Positions 37,104 through 46,762 of a stretch of DNA of 64,000 nt are shown here, in pieces. Under the pieces are notes generated by a model, which saw only the letters and a list, made by a program, of their open reading frames with translations, searched no databases and was not told the origin of the DNA. This stretch comes from Candidatus Gastranaerophilales bacterium. Lineage in GTDB: Bacteria; Cyanobacteriota; Vampirovibrionia; Gastranaerophilales; Gastranaerophilaceae. Every line of letters begins with the position of its first letter. Positions within the stretch are counted from its first letter, which is position 1. Both the position numbers and the translations under genes were made by a program. The DNA is taken from positions 1-64,000 of the forward strand of contig CALUWJ010000007.1 in NCBI GenBank assembly GCA_944324455.1. Reading direction: 5' to 3'.

Positions 37104-37125
37104 TTTCTATTCCTTTATTTTAAAT

Positions 37126-37848
37126 TTATGTTGCAATATTCATAGGCCCTTGTATTGAAGCACTAACGAATTGTCTTGCATAAGGATTATTGCCAGCCAA
37201 TAATTCCTCAACGCTTCCGCTAAATACAATATTACCTTGATATAGCATAATAACTTTATCAACCGCTCTTTTTATAGTGGAGAGTTGATGTGTTACTACA
37301 ACGCAAGCTGCGTTTAAATCTTTTTTTAATTGAACAATATAGTTTTCAATCATTGTTGATGTAACAGGATCAAGCCCTGCTGTCGGTTCATCATATAAAA
37401 TAATATTGGGATTAGTTACAATAGCACGGGCAAAACCAACCCTTTTTTGCATACCGCCCGATAATTCAGATGGATATTTATCTTCTATTCCTTCTAAACC
37501 CACCATTTTGAGCTTTTCATGAACAATTTTTGTTATTTCATCTTGGCTGTATTTTCCTCTAAATTCCTTTCTTTCTACCAAAGGAAATGCAATATTATCA
37601 TATACTGTTAAAAAATCAAATAATGCACTATATTGAAACGCCATTGCAACTTCAGAATCTTTTGGAAAAATTATATCGCCTGAATCATTATATAAAATTC
37701 CTGCTATTATTTTTAATAAAGTAGATTTACCGCTACCTGAAAAACCAATTACCCCTAAAGTTTCACCATTTTGAACTTTAAAAGAAATATTATCCAGCAC
37801 TTTTCTTGAATTAAATATTTTAACTAAATTTTTAACCTCAAGCGTCAT
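37126..37848 (-). CDS. mlaF: ABC transporter ATPase MlaF
   Basis: A 240-residue ABC ATPase: Walker A GFSGSGKST, Q-loop AFQYSALFD, signature LSGGMQKR, Walker B ILYDEPTAGLDP and H-switch VVTHQ. It belongs to the Mla/Ttg2A subfamily and powers MlaE for lipid movement between the membranes. It is 15 bases after mlaE. Confidence 0.93.
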   Translation of the reverse strand: MTLEVKNLVKIFNSRKVLDNISFKVQNGETLGVIGFSGSGKSTLLKIIAGILYNDSGDIIFPKDSEVAMAFQYSALFDFLTVYDNIAFPLVERKEFRGKYSQDEITKIVHEKLKMVGLEGIEDKYPSELSGGMQKRVGFARAIVTNPNIILYDEPTAGLDPVTSTMIENYIVQLKKDLNAACVVVTHQLSTIKRAVDKVIMLYQGNIVFSGSVEELLAGNNPYARQFVSASIQGPMNIAT

Positions 37849-37863
37849 TTTTCAATCCGTTTC

Positions 37864-38661
37864 TTATAAATAAAATACAGATGCAAATATAAAGTCCCAT
37901 AATGCAATTGCTAAAAAAGACCAAACAACTGCCTTTGTGGTAGCTAAACCGACCTCTTTAGCACCGCCTCTTGTAGAATATCCGCAAGAACAACTGATTA
38001 GCGCAATAGTTCCTCCAAAAAAGGAGCTTTTTAAAATCGCAATAAAAATATCTCGAACATATAACCCATGCCACATTGAAGTAACATAATTTAATAAGCT
38101 CAAATCAGCTGTCCAATTAGAAACAAAGCCTGCACAAATTAATCCGAATAAAGCTGAAATAATAAAGACTACAGGCATAAATAAAACACCTGCGCAAAAC
38201 CTCGGCACAACAAGATATTCAATTGGGTCAACTTTTAAAACCCTCATTGCATTTAACTGTTCTGTTACCGCCATTGAAGCAACTTCAGAAGCAAAAGATG
38301 AGCCTACCATAGAGATAATTGCAAATCCGCTCATAACAACAGCAAGCTCACGAACCATTACAAGTGCCGATAACATCCCTGTATAACTTGCACCTCCTTG
38401 TTTTGCTAATTCAGGAGCCAATTGCATGGCAATAATTGTTGATGTCATTCCAACAATGGTAAGGCTAATAGGCAAGCTATCAAATGCAAACCTTTTTGAT
38501 TGTTCTATTGTTTCAGAAATATTTATTCTCAAACCAATAATATATTTTGCGACACGCGAAAAATTAACCCCGATATCACCCAGAGTTATTAAAAAGTCTT
38601 TTATTTCCTTCCAAAGAAGCAAAAGACCCTGATAAGTTAGTGTCTTATTTAGTTCGAACAT
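37864..38661 (-). CDS. mlaE: MlaE-type lipid ABC transporter permease
   Basis: A 265-residue protein with about five to six transmembrane segments. Family motifs are GASYTGMLSALVMVRELAVV and EQLNAMRVLKVDPIEYLVVPR. It is the first gene of the mlaE-mlaF-mlaD-lpxK operon. The transporter keeps outer-membrane lipid asymmetry. MlaA, MlaB and MlaC genes are not adjacent, as is usual in cyanobacterial-type systems. Confidence 0.93.
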   Translation of the reverse strand: MFELNKTLTYQGLLLLWKEIKDFLITLGDIGVNFSRVAKYIIGLRINISETIEQSKRFAFDSLPISLTIVGMTSTIIAMQLAPELAKQGGASYTGMLSALVMVRELAVVMSGFAIISMVGSSFASEVASMAVTEQLNAMRVLKVDPIEYLVVPRFCAGVLFMPVVFIISALFGLICAGFVSNWTADLSLLNYVTSMWHGLYVRDIFIAILKSSFFGGTIALISCSCGYSTRGGAKEVGLATTKAVVWSFLAIALWDFIFASVFYL

Positions 38662-38808
38662 AGTTCTATTTTATATGAAAAAAATATTTTAAACACACAA
38701 ATATTAACAATATAGCCCATTTAGACTAGTATTTTTAAGAAAAAAGAGTTATCATAATAAAAGATTGTGTTATTAAAAATTTGTGTTGTTGTGTAAAAGG
38801 AGAAAACT

Positions 38809-39186
38809 ATGTCAAGAGTAAATCCTATCAGAAACACTTTGCTTGGCGGTGCCATTGGTACATTTGGCGCAAGTTGCACTGTTGCCGCTTTAGAAGAAGT
38901 AAAAATCAAAAATTTCCTGCAAGATTCGTTTAAAAAAGCCAAAACAATTCCAAATGACGAACTAAAACCAACTTTATTGCAAAAAACAAAAGATGTATTA
39001 AAAGGAACAACGAATGTTATCAATGGCACACCGCAAAAATTAAAAAGCTTTATTTTTAATAAAGAATATAAAAACCATAGAGCTATGATTATAGGGGCTG
39101 CTATATTAGGCTGCATTTGCGGAATTATTTCTTCTATTGCTATTGCGGCACATAAAACCGAAAAAAGCTTAAAAGACCCCTCTTAA
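38809..39186 (+). CDS. Small two-helix membrane protein, lineage-specific
   Basis: A 125-residue protein with a strong AAAAGGAG start. A weak hydrophobic helix (GGAIGTFGASCTVAALEE) is followed by a Lys-rich middle and a transmembrane helix (MIIGAAILGCICGIISSIAIA). Layout and segments parallel the protein at 44885-45514: a TC-VAA-like helix, a [TM]P-[QK]-K-[LF] segment and a final Ala/Gly-rich helix. No family recognised. Its stop codon lies in the loop of the terminator. Confidence 0.65.
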   Translation: MSRVNPIRNTLLGGAIGTFGASCTVAALEEVKIKNFLQDSFKKAKTIPNDELKPTLLQKTKDVLKGTTNVINGTPQKLKSFIFNKEYKNHRAMIIGAAILGCICGIISSIAIAAHKTEKSLKDPS

Positions 39187-39199
39187 AAGAGGAGTCTTT
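39172..39199 (+). terminator. Terminator overlapping the gene end
   Basis: AAAGACCCCTCTT and AAGAGGAGTCTTT pair with one C-A mismatch. The loop contains the TAA of the preceding gene. The following T run is short, so efficiency may be moderate. Confidence 0.6.
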
Positions 39200-39219
39200 A
39201 TAAAATAGTTAAGCCCAAG

Positions 39220-40794
39220 CTAAATGCTTATATATTTAGCTGTATCAACACCGTCAATTTGTGCAATTTTATCTAAAGTTGCACTTTCAACCTTTGAATC
39301 AATATTAAATATCATTATTGATTTATTCTCATCATTTGAGCTTTGAACAACGTTCATCCCTGAAATATTAACATTATCAGCGCCCAAAACACCGGCTACA
39401 AGGGCAACCATATTAACTTTATTAATATGCGGAACAAAAAGCATGTGTTTTTTAGGTTCTATACTTGAACAATATTCATTTATTTGGATAATTCTTTTTA
39501 TTCCTTTTGCAATTAGAGCGCCTTGGACAAAGGTTTGGTTTTCCTTTGTTTGAATTTTAAGAGTTATGGTATTATCTGAACCGCTTGTTTTTGAAGTTTT
39601 AACTTCTATTCCTCTTTGTTTTGCAACAATAGGCGCATTTACATAATTAATTCCAACCATATTAGCACTCAAAACGCCCTTTAAAATTGCAATTTCTAAA
39701 GGAGAAACATCAAGCTCTGCCAATTTTCCGCTAACAATAATATCAAGTTCCTCTATTGCACCTTTAGATAATTGAGAAGCAATAGAAGCGATATTTTCAG
39801 CTAAACCCATATATTCTTTTACGGCTTCCAGTTTCTGCGGTTTTAGCGCAGGAATATTAATAGCACTTGTTGCATTTCTTCCTGATAATACATCAACAAC
39901 TTGATTTGCTACATCAAGTGCAACGTTAATTTGTGCTTCATCCGTACTTGCACCCAAATGCGGAGTTAAAAGCGCATTTTTGCATTTTAATAAAGGAGAT
40001 TGCGCAATATTTTTTTCATCTTCAAAAACATCAATTGCACACTGAGCAACTTGCCCATCTTCCAATGCTTTTGCAAGAGCTTTTTCATCGATAATTCCGC
40101 CTCTTGCACAATTTATTATTCTAACTCCTTTTTTCATTCTGTTAATTGAATTAACATTGATTAAACCTGTTGTTTCTTTTGTTTTGGGAGTGTGAACAGT
40201 TATATAATCGCATATTGGCCAAAAATCATCTAAATGTTGAATATAAGTTGCACCCATTTTTTCAACAAATTCTTTATTTGCATAAGGATCACAAACTACA
40301 ACTTTCATTCCCAATGCAATAGCAACTTGAGCTACATGGGAACCGATTTTGCCTAAACCTATAATACCAAGAGTTTTATTGTAAACTTCAACGCCTGTAA
40401 ATTTAGAGCGTTCCCATAACCCTTGTTTAATTGAATTATCAGCAGCAGCAATGTTTCTTGACATTGCCATCATCATAGCAATTGTATGTTCAGCTGCAGC
40501 GTGTGTATTTCCATCAGGAGAATTTACAACAATGATACCTTTTTCTGTTGCAGATGCAACATCAATATTATCCACTCCAACACCGGCTCTACCTATAATT
40601 TTTAGTTTTTTTCCTGCTTCTATTACTTTTTGTGTCACTTTTGTTTGCGAGCGAACCAAAAGAGCGTCATACTCGCCTATTATTTCACATAATTTATCTT
40701 CATCCATGGTAGGAAGATTATCAACAGCTGCCACACGCGCTACAATCTTCACAGCCAAATCGTTGATTTTGTCTGTTACTAATACTTTAAACAT
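39220..40794 (-). CDS. serA: D-3-phosphoglycerate dehydrogenase
   Basis: A 524-residue long-form SerA. The NAD motif is GLGKIGSHV, the catalytic residues are in INCARGGII, the DVFEDE region and TPHLGAS. An intervening ASB domain and a C-terminal ACT domain (about residues 450-524) follow, the latter for serine feedback. It starts serine synthesis from 3-phosphoglycerate. It lies 19 bases after a GNAT-type gene and shares its transcript. Confidence 0.95.
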   Translation of the reverse strand: MFKVLVTDKINDLAVKIVARVAAVDNLPTMDEDKLCEIIGEYDALLVRSQTKVTQKVIEAGKKLKIIGRAGVGVDNIDVASATEKGIIVVNSPDGNTHAAAEHTIAMMMAMSRNIAAADNSIKQGLWERSKFTGVEVYNKTLGIIGLGKIGSHVAQVAIALGMKVVVCDPYANKEFVEKMGATYIQHLDDFWPICDYITVHTPKTKETTGLINVNSINRMKKGVRIINCARGGIIDEKALAKALEDGQVAQCAIDVFEDEKNIAQSPLLKCKNALLTPHLGASTDEAQINVALDVANQVVDVLSGRNATSAINIPALKPQKLEAVKEYMGLAENIASIASQLSKGAIEELDIIVSGKLAELDVSPLEIAILKGVLSANMVGINYVNAPIVAKQRGIEVKTSKTSGSDNTITLKIQTKENQTFVQGALIAKGIKRIIQINEYCSSIEPKKHMLFVPHINKVNMVALVAGVLGADNVNISGMNVVQSSNDENKSIMIFNIDSKVESATLDKIAQIDGVDTAKYISI

Positions 40795-40813
40795 TTTTTC
40801 TCCTATAAATTAA

Positions 40814-41788
40814 CTATCCTCTTGGTAAATAAGCTTGCGAGTATCTGTACGACTGAATAAAGCCAACCGACTCATACATTTTAACCGCGCTTTGTAAATT
40901 TAAATCTACGCTTGCGTTTAGCTCATTAAGCTCTATAATTCCGCCTTGATGTAATTTAACAACATCCAATACTGCAGCTTTTACCATTGGAGTAGAAAGT
41001 TTTTGACCTCTATGTTCTTCTAAAATCCCAATTAAAGGTAAATTTGCAATTCCATCACCCGTAACATTGGCTAGGCAAAAACCTGCAAGTCTATTTTCAT
41101 ACAATAAAATTTTACTTGCCTGAGGCAAAAATCTGCCATAAATTGAGGTTGTAATTTTATGGGTAATATCTCGACAACCCTCTATTGAAGAAAATCTTAC
41201 ATCAAAACAAGAATCACTTGAATTTTTAAATGAATTATAAATAACTTCAGCCAATTCTTCAAAATATATTTCTCTGTATGGTGCCAATTTATATCCGATT
41301 GGTAAACTTAAAAAATTATTTTGCGAAAGATCTTTTATTGATTGCTTATTTTTAATATCAAATACTACAACACCTGTATCAATAAAATTAAAATTATACG
41401 AAGCTATATCTTTTTTGAATGTTTCTTGAACTCCAAGCATGGCATAACTAACAACGCAGTGTTTTCTTTGTGCTCTTGTTAATTCCATAAACTTATCAAA
41501 CAAGCGCATTCTTTTTTCCATAATATCTTCTATGCCGAGGCAATGTATTACAAAAAGCTCAATAACATCATTAGGTACGGTTGTATAAGCTAAAAAGCCT
41601 GTTGGAATTGAATCCTCCAATAAAACAATGCACTTAATTAAATTCTTTTTATATGACTCAATAAAATCGTCATAAGTTAAAGGGTCAATTTCAAATTTAT
41701 AATCAGTTCTGGCTCTAAGGCGAAAATCGTTATATGCGCCTTGAAATACTCTAAAATATTTTTCTTCTAATATAGTGGTCTCATACAT
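40814..41788 (-). CDS. GNAT-like N-acetyltransferase, probably tandem
   Basis: A 324-residue protein. The C-terminal half has a GNAT core: NLPLIGILEEHRGQKLSTPMVKAA matches the acetyl-CoA-binding loop-helix, with RGQKLS in place of the usual R-x-x-G-x-G/A. VKMYESVGF is the last helix-strand. The N-terminal half looks like a second, degenerate copy (CIVLLEDSIPTGFLAYTTVP). The substrate is unknown. It lies upstream of serA in one operon; that may be incidental. Confidence 0.75.
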   Translation of the reverse strand: MYETTILEEKYFRVFQGAYNDFRLRARTDYKFEIDPLTYDDFIESYKKNLIKCIVLLEDSIPTGFLAYTTVPNDVIELFVIHCLGIEDIMEKRMRLFDKFMELTRAQRKHCVVSYAMLGVQETFKKDIASYNFNFIDTGVVVFDIKNKQSIKDLSQNNFLSLPIGYKLAPYREIYFEELAEVIYNSFKNSSDSCFDVRFSSIEGCRDITHKITTSIYGRFLPQASKILLYENRLAGFCLANVTGDGIANLPLIGILEEHRGQKLSTPMVKAAVLDVVKLHQGGIIELNELNASVDLNLQSAVKMYESVGFIQSYRYSQAYLPRG

Positions 41789-41879
41789 AAAAGCAATACT
41801 TTCTCGATTTTCGTAAATTGTAACATGGAAAATATTTATTTTTCAAATTTTATGTAAAGTTGTGTATATTTTCTTAACG

Positions 41880-43076
41880 TTATTTAATTAAATGGTGCAT
41901 TTTTTCGATTTTAGTTTTGATATATTTTTCGTTATATTTATTAATGACAGGTTCAATCGGGACTCTTTCATTTATTTCAAGACCGTAACCTTCAAGCCCT
42001 ATTATTTTAGTCGGGTTATTAGTTAAAAGATTAAATTTAGAATATCCCAATTGCCTTAGAATTTGCGCCCCTATACCATAATCTCTTAAATCCGGAGCAA
42101 AACCCAATGATACATTTGCTTGAACGGTATCTTGACCTTCATCTTGCAGAGCATACGCTTTAATTTTATTTATAAGCCCTATTCCTCTGCCTTCATGGCC
42201 TTTCATATAAACCAGAGCGCCTTTTCCATAATCATTTATCATTTTCAATGCGCAATGGAGTTGGTAATTACAATCACATCTTAAACTATGAAAAATATCC
42301 CCTGTAAGGCACTCTGAATGCACTCTAACCATGGGAATTTTATTAGATTTATCATCTTTAACCAAAGCAACATATTCGTTGTTATTTAAAATGTTTCTAT
42401 ACCCATATATTATAAATTCGCCAAATTGCGTAGGAAGCTTTGCACTTGCTTCCATTTTAACTATCATCTCTCTTTTGATTCTATATTTAACTAAATCAGA
42501 AACCGTAATAACCTTAATATTATTTTTTAAAGCAAAATCCAAAATATAATCTCTGCGAGCCATGTGTCCGTCTTGTGTCATTATTTCACACATTGCACCA
42601 GCTAAGGGTAATCCTGTTAATTTTGCCAAATCAACAACAGCTTCAGTGTGTCCAATTCTCTCTAATACGCCCCCTTGACGAGCTACACAAGGAAATAAAT
42701 GCCCTGGGCGTCTTAGGTCATTGGGGTTTGAGGAATTAATTAATACTTCAATGGTTTTTGCCCTATCAAAAGCAGAAATTCCTGTTGTAACACCATATTT
42801 TTCATCAGCATCAATTGAAATTGTAAAAGCAGTCTTCATGCTTTCTGTGTTTTGTTCAACCATCTGATTTAACTGCATTTTTTCTGCAATTATTTTATCA
42901 ATGGCAACACAAATCAAACCTCTTGCTTGTTGTGCCATATAGTTTATATTTTCAGGTGTTGCAAACTTGGCGTTACATATCATATCGCCTTCATTTTCTC
43001 TATCTTCATCATCTACAACAATGATAATTTTTCCATTTGCATAATCTATTAAGGCATCTTCAATTGTGCTGAACAT
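41880..43076 (-). CDS. ribBA: Bifunctional RibBA: DHBP synthase and GTP cyclohydrolase II
   Basis: A 398-residue fusion of normal length. The N-terminal DHBP synthase carries [13 protein letters not shown] and GHTEAVVDL. The C-terminal GTP cyclohydrolase II has zinc ligands in [16 protein letters not shown] and the active segment GHEGRGIGL. It makes the two precursors of riboflavin. ribE is 15 bases upstream; ribD and ribH are elsewhere. I see no FMN riboswitch before the pair. Confidence 0.96.
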   Translation of the reverse strand: MFSTIEDALIDYANGKIIIVVDDEDRENEGDMICNAKFATPENINYMAQQARGLICVAIDKIIAEKMQLNQMVEQNTESMKTAFTISIDADEKYGVTTGISAFDRAKTIEVLINSSNPNDLRRPGHLFPCVARQGGVLERIGHTEAVVDLAKLTGLPLAGAMCEIMTQDGHMARRDYILDFALKNNIKVITVSDLVKYRIKREMIVKMEASAKLPTQFGEFIIYGYRNILNNNEYVALVKDDKSNKIPMVRVHSECLTGDIFHSLRCDCNYQLHCALKMINDYGKGALVYMKGHEGRGIGLINKIKAYALQDEGQDTVQANVSLGFAPDLRDYGIGAQILRQLGYSKFNLLTNNPTKIIGLEGYGLEINERVPIEPVINKYNEKYIKTKIEKMHHLIK

Positions 43077-43091
43077 TTTTATTTCCTTTTT

Positions 43092-43715
43092 TTAAAATCC
43101 GTTTTCTTTAAGAAATTCCAACGTTAATTTTGGTTTTTCGTTATTTAATGATAAAAATTTTTGAATATATTTGCCTATTAAATCATATTCAATATTAACT
43201 ATATCACCAATTTTTAAATTTTTTAAATTTGTTTTATTAAGTGTTTCAGGTATCAAGGATACTTCAAAACCATTTTTATATACCTCAACTACGGTTAAAC
43301 TCACTCCATTTATTGCAATAGAACCCTTTTTTACAATCAAAGCACTATCACATGCAAATTTTATTCTTTTTGAAAACCCGTCTTGTTTAATTTCAACAAC
43401 ATTTGCCGTAGTATCAATATGTCCTGAAACAATGTGTCCATCAAGCCTTGAGTTTAATTTTAGAGCACGCTCAAGATTTATTTCATCATTTTTCTTAAAA
43501 TTTTTTAAATTTGAAATATTTAAAGTTTCTTTCATGATATCTGCTGAAAATATATCTCTTTCAATCGATGTAACGGTTAAACAAACACCGTTTATTGCAA
43601 TTGAATCACCAATTTTTACATCATCAAAATCAGCCCTATAATACACTTTTGCACCATAGCTATTAAAAACTATATTCTCAACCTTTGAAACTTTTTCAAT
43701 TAAACCGGTAAACAT
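43092..43715 (-). CDS. ribE: Riboflavin synthase, alpha chain
   Basis: A 207-residue protein of two homologous lumazine-binding barrels: MFTGLIEKV at the start, GDSIAINGVCLTV in the first and KGSIAINGVSLTV in the second, with GHIVSGHID between. It converts two lumazines to riboflavin. It leads a short operon with ribBA. Only 50 bases separate it from the upstream gene, too few for an FMN riboswitch. Confidence 0.95.
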   Translation of the reverse strand: MFTGLIEKVSKVENIVFNSYGAKVYYRADFDDVKIGDSIAINGVCLTVTSIERDIFSADIMKETLNISNLKNFKKNDEINLERALKLNSRLDGHIVSGHIDTTANVVEIKQDGFSKRIKFACDSALIVKKGSIAINGVSLTVVEVYKNGFEVSLIPETLNKTNLKNLKIGDIVNIEYDLIGKYIQKFLSLNNEKPKLTLEFLKENGF

Positions 43716-43765
43716 ATTATAAAATTATCACAAAAAAATGCCTAAAAACATTATTATTGATTTTT

Positions 43766-44701
43766 TTAAAGTTTTTTATCCTTAGTTGGGATTTTATCAA
43801 AAAGTGGATTAACTAATTTTTCCATCAAAATATTTTCCACAAAAAAATCAATAGGTTTAAGAGATAAAAACAACACTGTAAAACCTGATATAGTTGCAAC
43901 AACACTTTTTGCTATATTTTTATCTTTCAGAATTTTTAAAACAGTGTTTTTTCTTGCTAAAGAAGTATTTTCATATTTTATAAAAGATTTTAGATAATAT
44001 TTTTTATATTTATCTGATTTTATATTTTTTTCACTGGTCATAATATCTATTGCAGTATCTGCCTGTTCTTTAAGATAAATCATAACAGGATTATTATCTT
44101 TTGGATTTTTTAAATATCTTTCAATCGTGTGTTCAGGATCTTTTGGTTCAACAAAAATATTAATAACCTTAGAAAGAAAATTTTTATTTTCTATATGTTT
44201 TTTATTCTCTAAAGCTTTTTGCTTAAAAGAATCCAACAAACCCTCGGAAAAATCCTTATTGTCTGTTTTTGGATATTCGCTATGAGATAAATAATCCATA
44301 GTAAACTCAATCAGTTCTTTTTTATCGCTTGTGCTTAAAGAATCACTGCTTCCTGCCAAACGAACACCAATTTTTTGCCCTGCTTTAATTGCTAATGTAG
44401 GCATTACAACACCTGCAAAACCTTGAAATACAACCTGTCTTAAGCTTCTTTTGGCACTAGGGGAATATGTTACATCCTCATTTTTATATTTATCGTAAAT
44501 ATCAGCACCCAAATACAATAAAGCAGGAGCCCACAATAAAGTTCCCAATGTCTTATTAACAGGACTAATTGCCGCACCTACTTCATTAGAATATGTGCAT
44601 GCTTTCAAAGGAAGCCTAGACAAAGGATCATCATGTTTTTTATGATGTGAAGGTGCTTTTTGACTATTGTATCTGTTGTATATGCTATAATCCGGACTCA
44701 T
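43766..44701 (-). CDS. Hypothetical protein with hydrophobic helices, lineage-specific
   Basis: A 311-residue protein; the ATG at 44701 is preferred over an in-frame TTG upstream. It has a polar His/Lys-rich start, then hydrophobic stretches near residues 60-75 (LLWAPALLYLGA) and 95-110 (FAGVVMPTLAIKAG), a charged middle and a C-terminal hydrophobic segment (VVATISGFTVLFLSL). It may be a membrane-associated protein with a cytoplasmic domain. No family recognised and no clear ribosome-binding site. Divergent from the small protein gene at 44885. Confidence 0.55.
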   Translation of the reverse strand: MSPDYSIYNRYNSQKAPSHHKKHDDPLSRLPLKACTYSNEVGAAISPVNKTLGTLLWAPALLYLGADIYDKYKNEDVTYSPSAKRSLRQVVFQGFAGVVMPTLAIKAGQKIGVRLAGSSDSLSTSDKKELIEFTMDYLSHSEYPKTDNKDFSEGLLDSFKQKALENKKHIENKNFLSKVINIFVEPKDPEHTIERYLKNPKDNNPVMIYLKEQADTAIDIMTSEKNIKSDKYKKYYLKSFIKYENTSLARKNTVLKILKDKNIAKSVVATISGFTVLFLSLKPIDFFVENILMEKLVNPLFDKIPTKDKKL

Positions 44702-44884
44702 TTTATTTAAAACCAAACTAACGGAAAAATATGTTACATCAAAAGAAAAAAATTGTAAAATTACAGATTATGTCAATTGAATTTTAATGTAAATTTTTGT
44801 AAAATATAATCAATATACGTCCAATAAAAAGCAATTATTTTGTTTCAGGTGTTTAAATATATATATAAGCAAAGGTGGTGTATT

Positions 44885-45514
44885 ATGATTCAACCGTTAA
44901 AATCAAATTCAAACATTAATTTTTGTGCAAATACTTCTGTTAACAAAACAGAATTATTTAAAGATTTTCAACAACAAAAAGTTACTTCAAAAACACAAAA
45001 TTCTCCAGATATAACTGCCCCACCAGCCCATATTGAGCAAAAAGAGCCAAAAGAAAGCGTTTTTAAAAAAATCAGAAATGGTGCAATAAACACCTTAAAA
45101 GGCTTTAACACCACAACTAATACTTCAATAGGCTTCATCAAAGGAGTTGCAGCAGGCTCTGTTACAACTTGCGCTGTTGCTGCCATAGGTAAAAACATAA
45201 AAGAGGCAGACGGTAAAATTTTAGGAACACTAAAAGGCGTTGCAAAAGATATAGGAAAAGGAGCCAAAAAAGCAATTTTAGCAGCCCCATCCTTGATTAC
45301 AAAAGCACCGATAGAAAATGCTAAAACTCTTGCAACAATGCCTAAAAAATTCTATAAAGAATATCTAAAAGGAAATAAAGCAATAGGTGCTCTTGCGACT
45401 GCGTCCGGTATAGCAGTATTAGCATTTAACACTCTTAAAGGAAAAGTCATAGCTAATAAGAAAAATGCAGATGTTGACCATTACACAAATACAGGTCACA
45501 TCAAAACTAAATAA
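44885..45514 (+). CDS. Small Gly/Ala/Lys-rich protein with N-terminal INFCAN motif
   Basis: A 209-residue protein. The ATG at 44885 follows AAGGTGGTG. A polar leader with NINFCAN near residue 11 precedes a Pro/Gln/Lys stretch. Two amphipathic or membrane helices follow, GVAAGSVTTCAVAAIG and IGALATASGIAVLAF, separated by Lys-rich helices. It resembles the protein at 38809 in order of segments. No catalytic motif. Role unknown; membrane or nucleoid association are both thinkable from composition. Confidence 0.6.
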   Translation: MIQPLKSNSNINFCANTSVNKTELFKDFQQQKVTSKTQNSPDITAPPAHIEQKEPKESVFKKIRNGAINTLKGFNTTTNTSIGFIKGVAAGSVTTCAVAAIGKNIKEADGKILGTLKGVAKDIGKGAKKAILAAPSLITKAPIENAKTLATMPKKFYKEYLKGNKAIGALATASGIAVLAFNTLKGKVIANKKNADVDHYTNTGHIKTK

Positions 45515-45522
45515 TAAACACT

Positions 45523-45547
45523 AAAGCTCCCAAAAGGGAGCTTTTTT
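45523..45547. terminator. Bidirectional terminator
   Basis: AAAGCTCCC and GGGAGCTTT with an AAAA loop and T run, between the convergent 45514 and 45552 gene ends. Confidence 0.85.
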
Positions 45548-45551
45548 AATA

Positions 45552-45767
45552 TTAAAATAATTTACTTTGAACAGGCTCAGCCTCAAGTATATCTTCAATA
45601 TTGCACTCTAATACATCACACAATTTATCAAGATTAATGTAAGAAGGCTGCGTTCTACCTTTTGCCCAAGAATACACAGTTTGCTCAGGCAAATTCATAA
45701 CTTTTGCCAATTTATACAGGCTATAATTCTTTTTTATTTTAGCTGTTTCTTTGATTTTAATTTTCAT
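45552..45767 (-). CDS. Small XRE-type HTH regulator
   Basis: A 71-residue protein consisting of one Cro/CI-type helix-turn-helix (SLYKLAKVMNLPEQTVYSWAKGRTQPS). It is divergent from the TPR-fliW-csrA operon with a 174-base gap, so it may regulate that operon or itself. It does not look like a phage repressor with a C-terminal domain. No toxin partner is seen. Confidence 0.85.
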   Translation of the reverse strand: MKIKIKETAKIKKNYSLYKLAKVMNLPEQTVYSWAKGRTQPSYINLDKLCDVLECNIEDILEAEPVQSKLF

Positions 45768-45878
45768 ATCAATTAATTATATATTAATTACAAGATGTTT
45801 TCTACAAAATCAAGCTTATTTTTCAACTTTTTAGAGGAAAAAAATTTTTTATACTTAAGTATAAATATATTATTACGA

Positions 45879-45900
45879 TATAATAGACATGTTGTCATGT
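45879..45900 (+). promoter_or_regulatory. Candidate promoter of the TPR-fliW-csrA operon
   Basis: TATAAT at 45879-45884 with a weak TTAAGT at 45855-45860 (18-base spacing). It is followed at 45887-45900 by the small palindrome ACATG-TTGT-CATGT, which could be an operator near the start site. Confidence 0.45.
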
Positions 45901-45941
45901 ATATAAAAATTATTAAATTAATTATAAAGGATATAATAACC

Positions 45942-46760
45942 ATGAAAAAAACTTTTCTAATAATGTTAAATTTAGCTCTTGCCATCGGGTTTGTTAACTG
46001 CAATACTTTTGCAGCAACTCAAAACATAATCCCAAAAGCACCTTATGTCAGCCAATCAATGAAACCTGTAATTGCAAAATACAGACAACAAAACTTTGTC
46101 GGTTCACTTCAAGATTTAACGAAAATATTGGATAAAGAACCCGAAAACACTCTTGCAAAATATTATGCAGCACTTACATATACGCAACTTGGTCGCCAAT
46201 CAGAAGCCGAAAATATGTATAGAGAAGTGGTTGATAAAAATGATAATGAAATATTGGTTCACTATTCTCAAAAAGCACTGGATTGTTTAAGAAACCCAGA
46301 AAGCGAAGCTTGTAAACCCAAAAAAGTTGAAACAACAACTCAAGAAGTTGATGAAATAACTCGCTTTATTCAATCAGGAAAACAAATTCACCCTGCTGCA
46401 ATGGATAGAATTACAAGAGAAAGAATGGAGCGCAAACTTCAAGAAAGTGAATATCAAAGAAAACAACAAGAACAAAACAACCTAAAATCTGATGCATCAA
46501 TGCCCACAAATGAAGAAATCGCTTCAGCACTTAATACTCTATCTAAAATCGGTTTAAATCCTTACACTCAGCCTCAAGCCTATTTAAATCCAATGATGCA
46601 AGCAGGACAGTTTAATCAATTCGGCTACCTTCCTTCTTCTAACAATATGAACTTATACGGAGCATTATTGGGAAACAATTCAAGCCCTGACATTGCAAAG
46701 ATGTTTCTATATAATCAAATGACAAACCAACAAAACAGCCTTATCAATTATGGAATATAA
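45942..46760 (+). CDS. Secreted TPR protein
   Basis: The ATG at 45942 follows AAAGG and gives 272 residues with a signal peptide (LIMLNLALAIGFVNC, cleavage near TFA-A). One to two TPR-like units are visible: LAKYYAALTYTQLGRQSEAENMY. The C-terminal half is Gln/Asn/Met-rich and low in complexity. It lies 2 bases before fliW, so it is co-transcribed with flagellar regulators. The role may be in envelope or flagellar assembly; not known. Confidence 0.75.
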   Translation: MKKTFLIMLNLALAIGFVNCNTFAATQNIIPKAPYVSQSMKPVIAKYRQQNFVGSLQDLTKILDKEPENTLAKYYAALTYTQLGRQSEAENMYREVVDKNDNEILVHYSQKALDCLRNPESEACKPKKVETTTQEVDEITRFIQSGKQIHPAAMDRITRERMERKLQESEYQRKQQEQNNLKSDASMPTNEEIASALNTLSKIGLNPYTQPQAYLNPMMQAGQFNQFGYLPSSNNMNLYGALLGNNSSPDIAKMFLYNQMTNQQNSLINYGI

Positions 46761-46762
46761 AA

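Noticed and set aside
43716-43765. Possible FMN riboswitch upstream of ribE-ribBA
   Set aside because: Only 50 bases separate ribE from the next gene and none of the conserved FMN aptamer segments is present.
45552-45767. Antitoxin of a toxin-antitoxin pair (small XRE gene)
   Set aside because: No small partner gene overlaps or adjoins it on the same strand.
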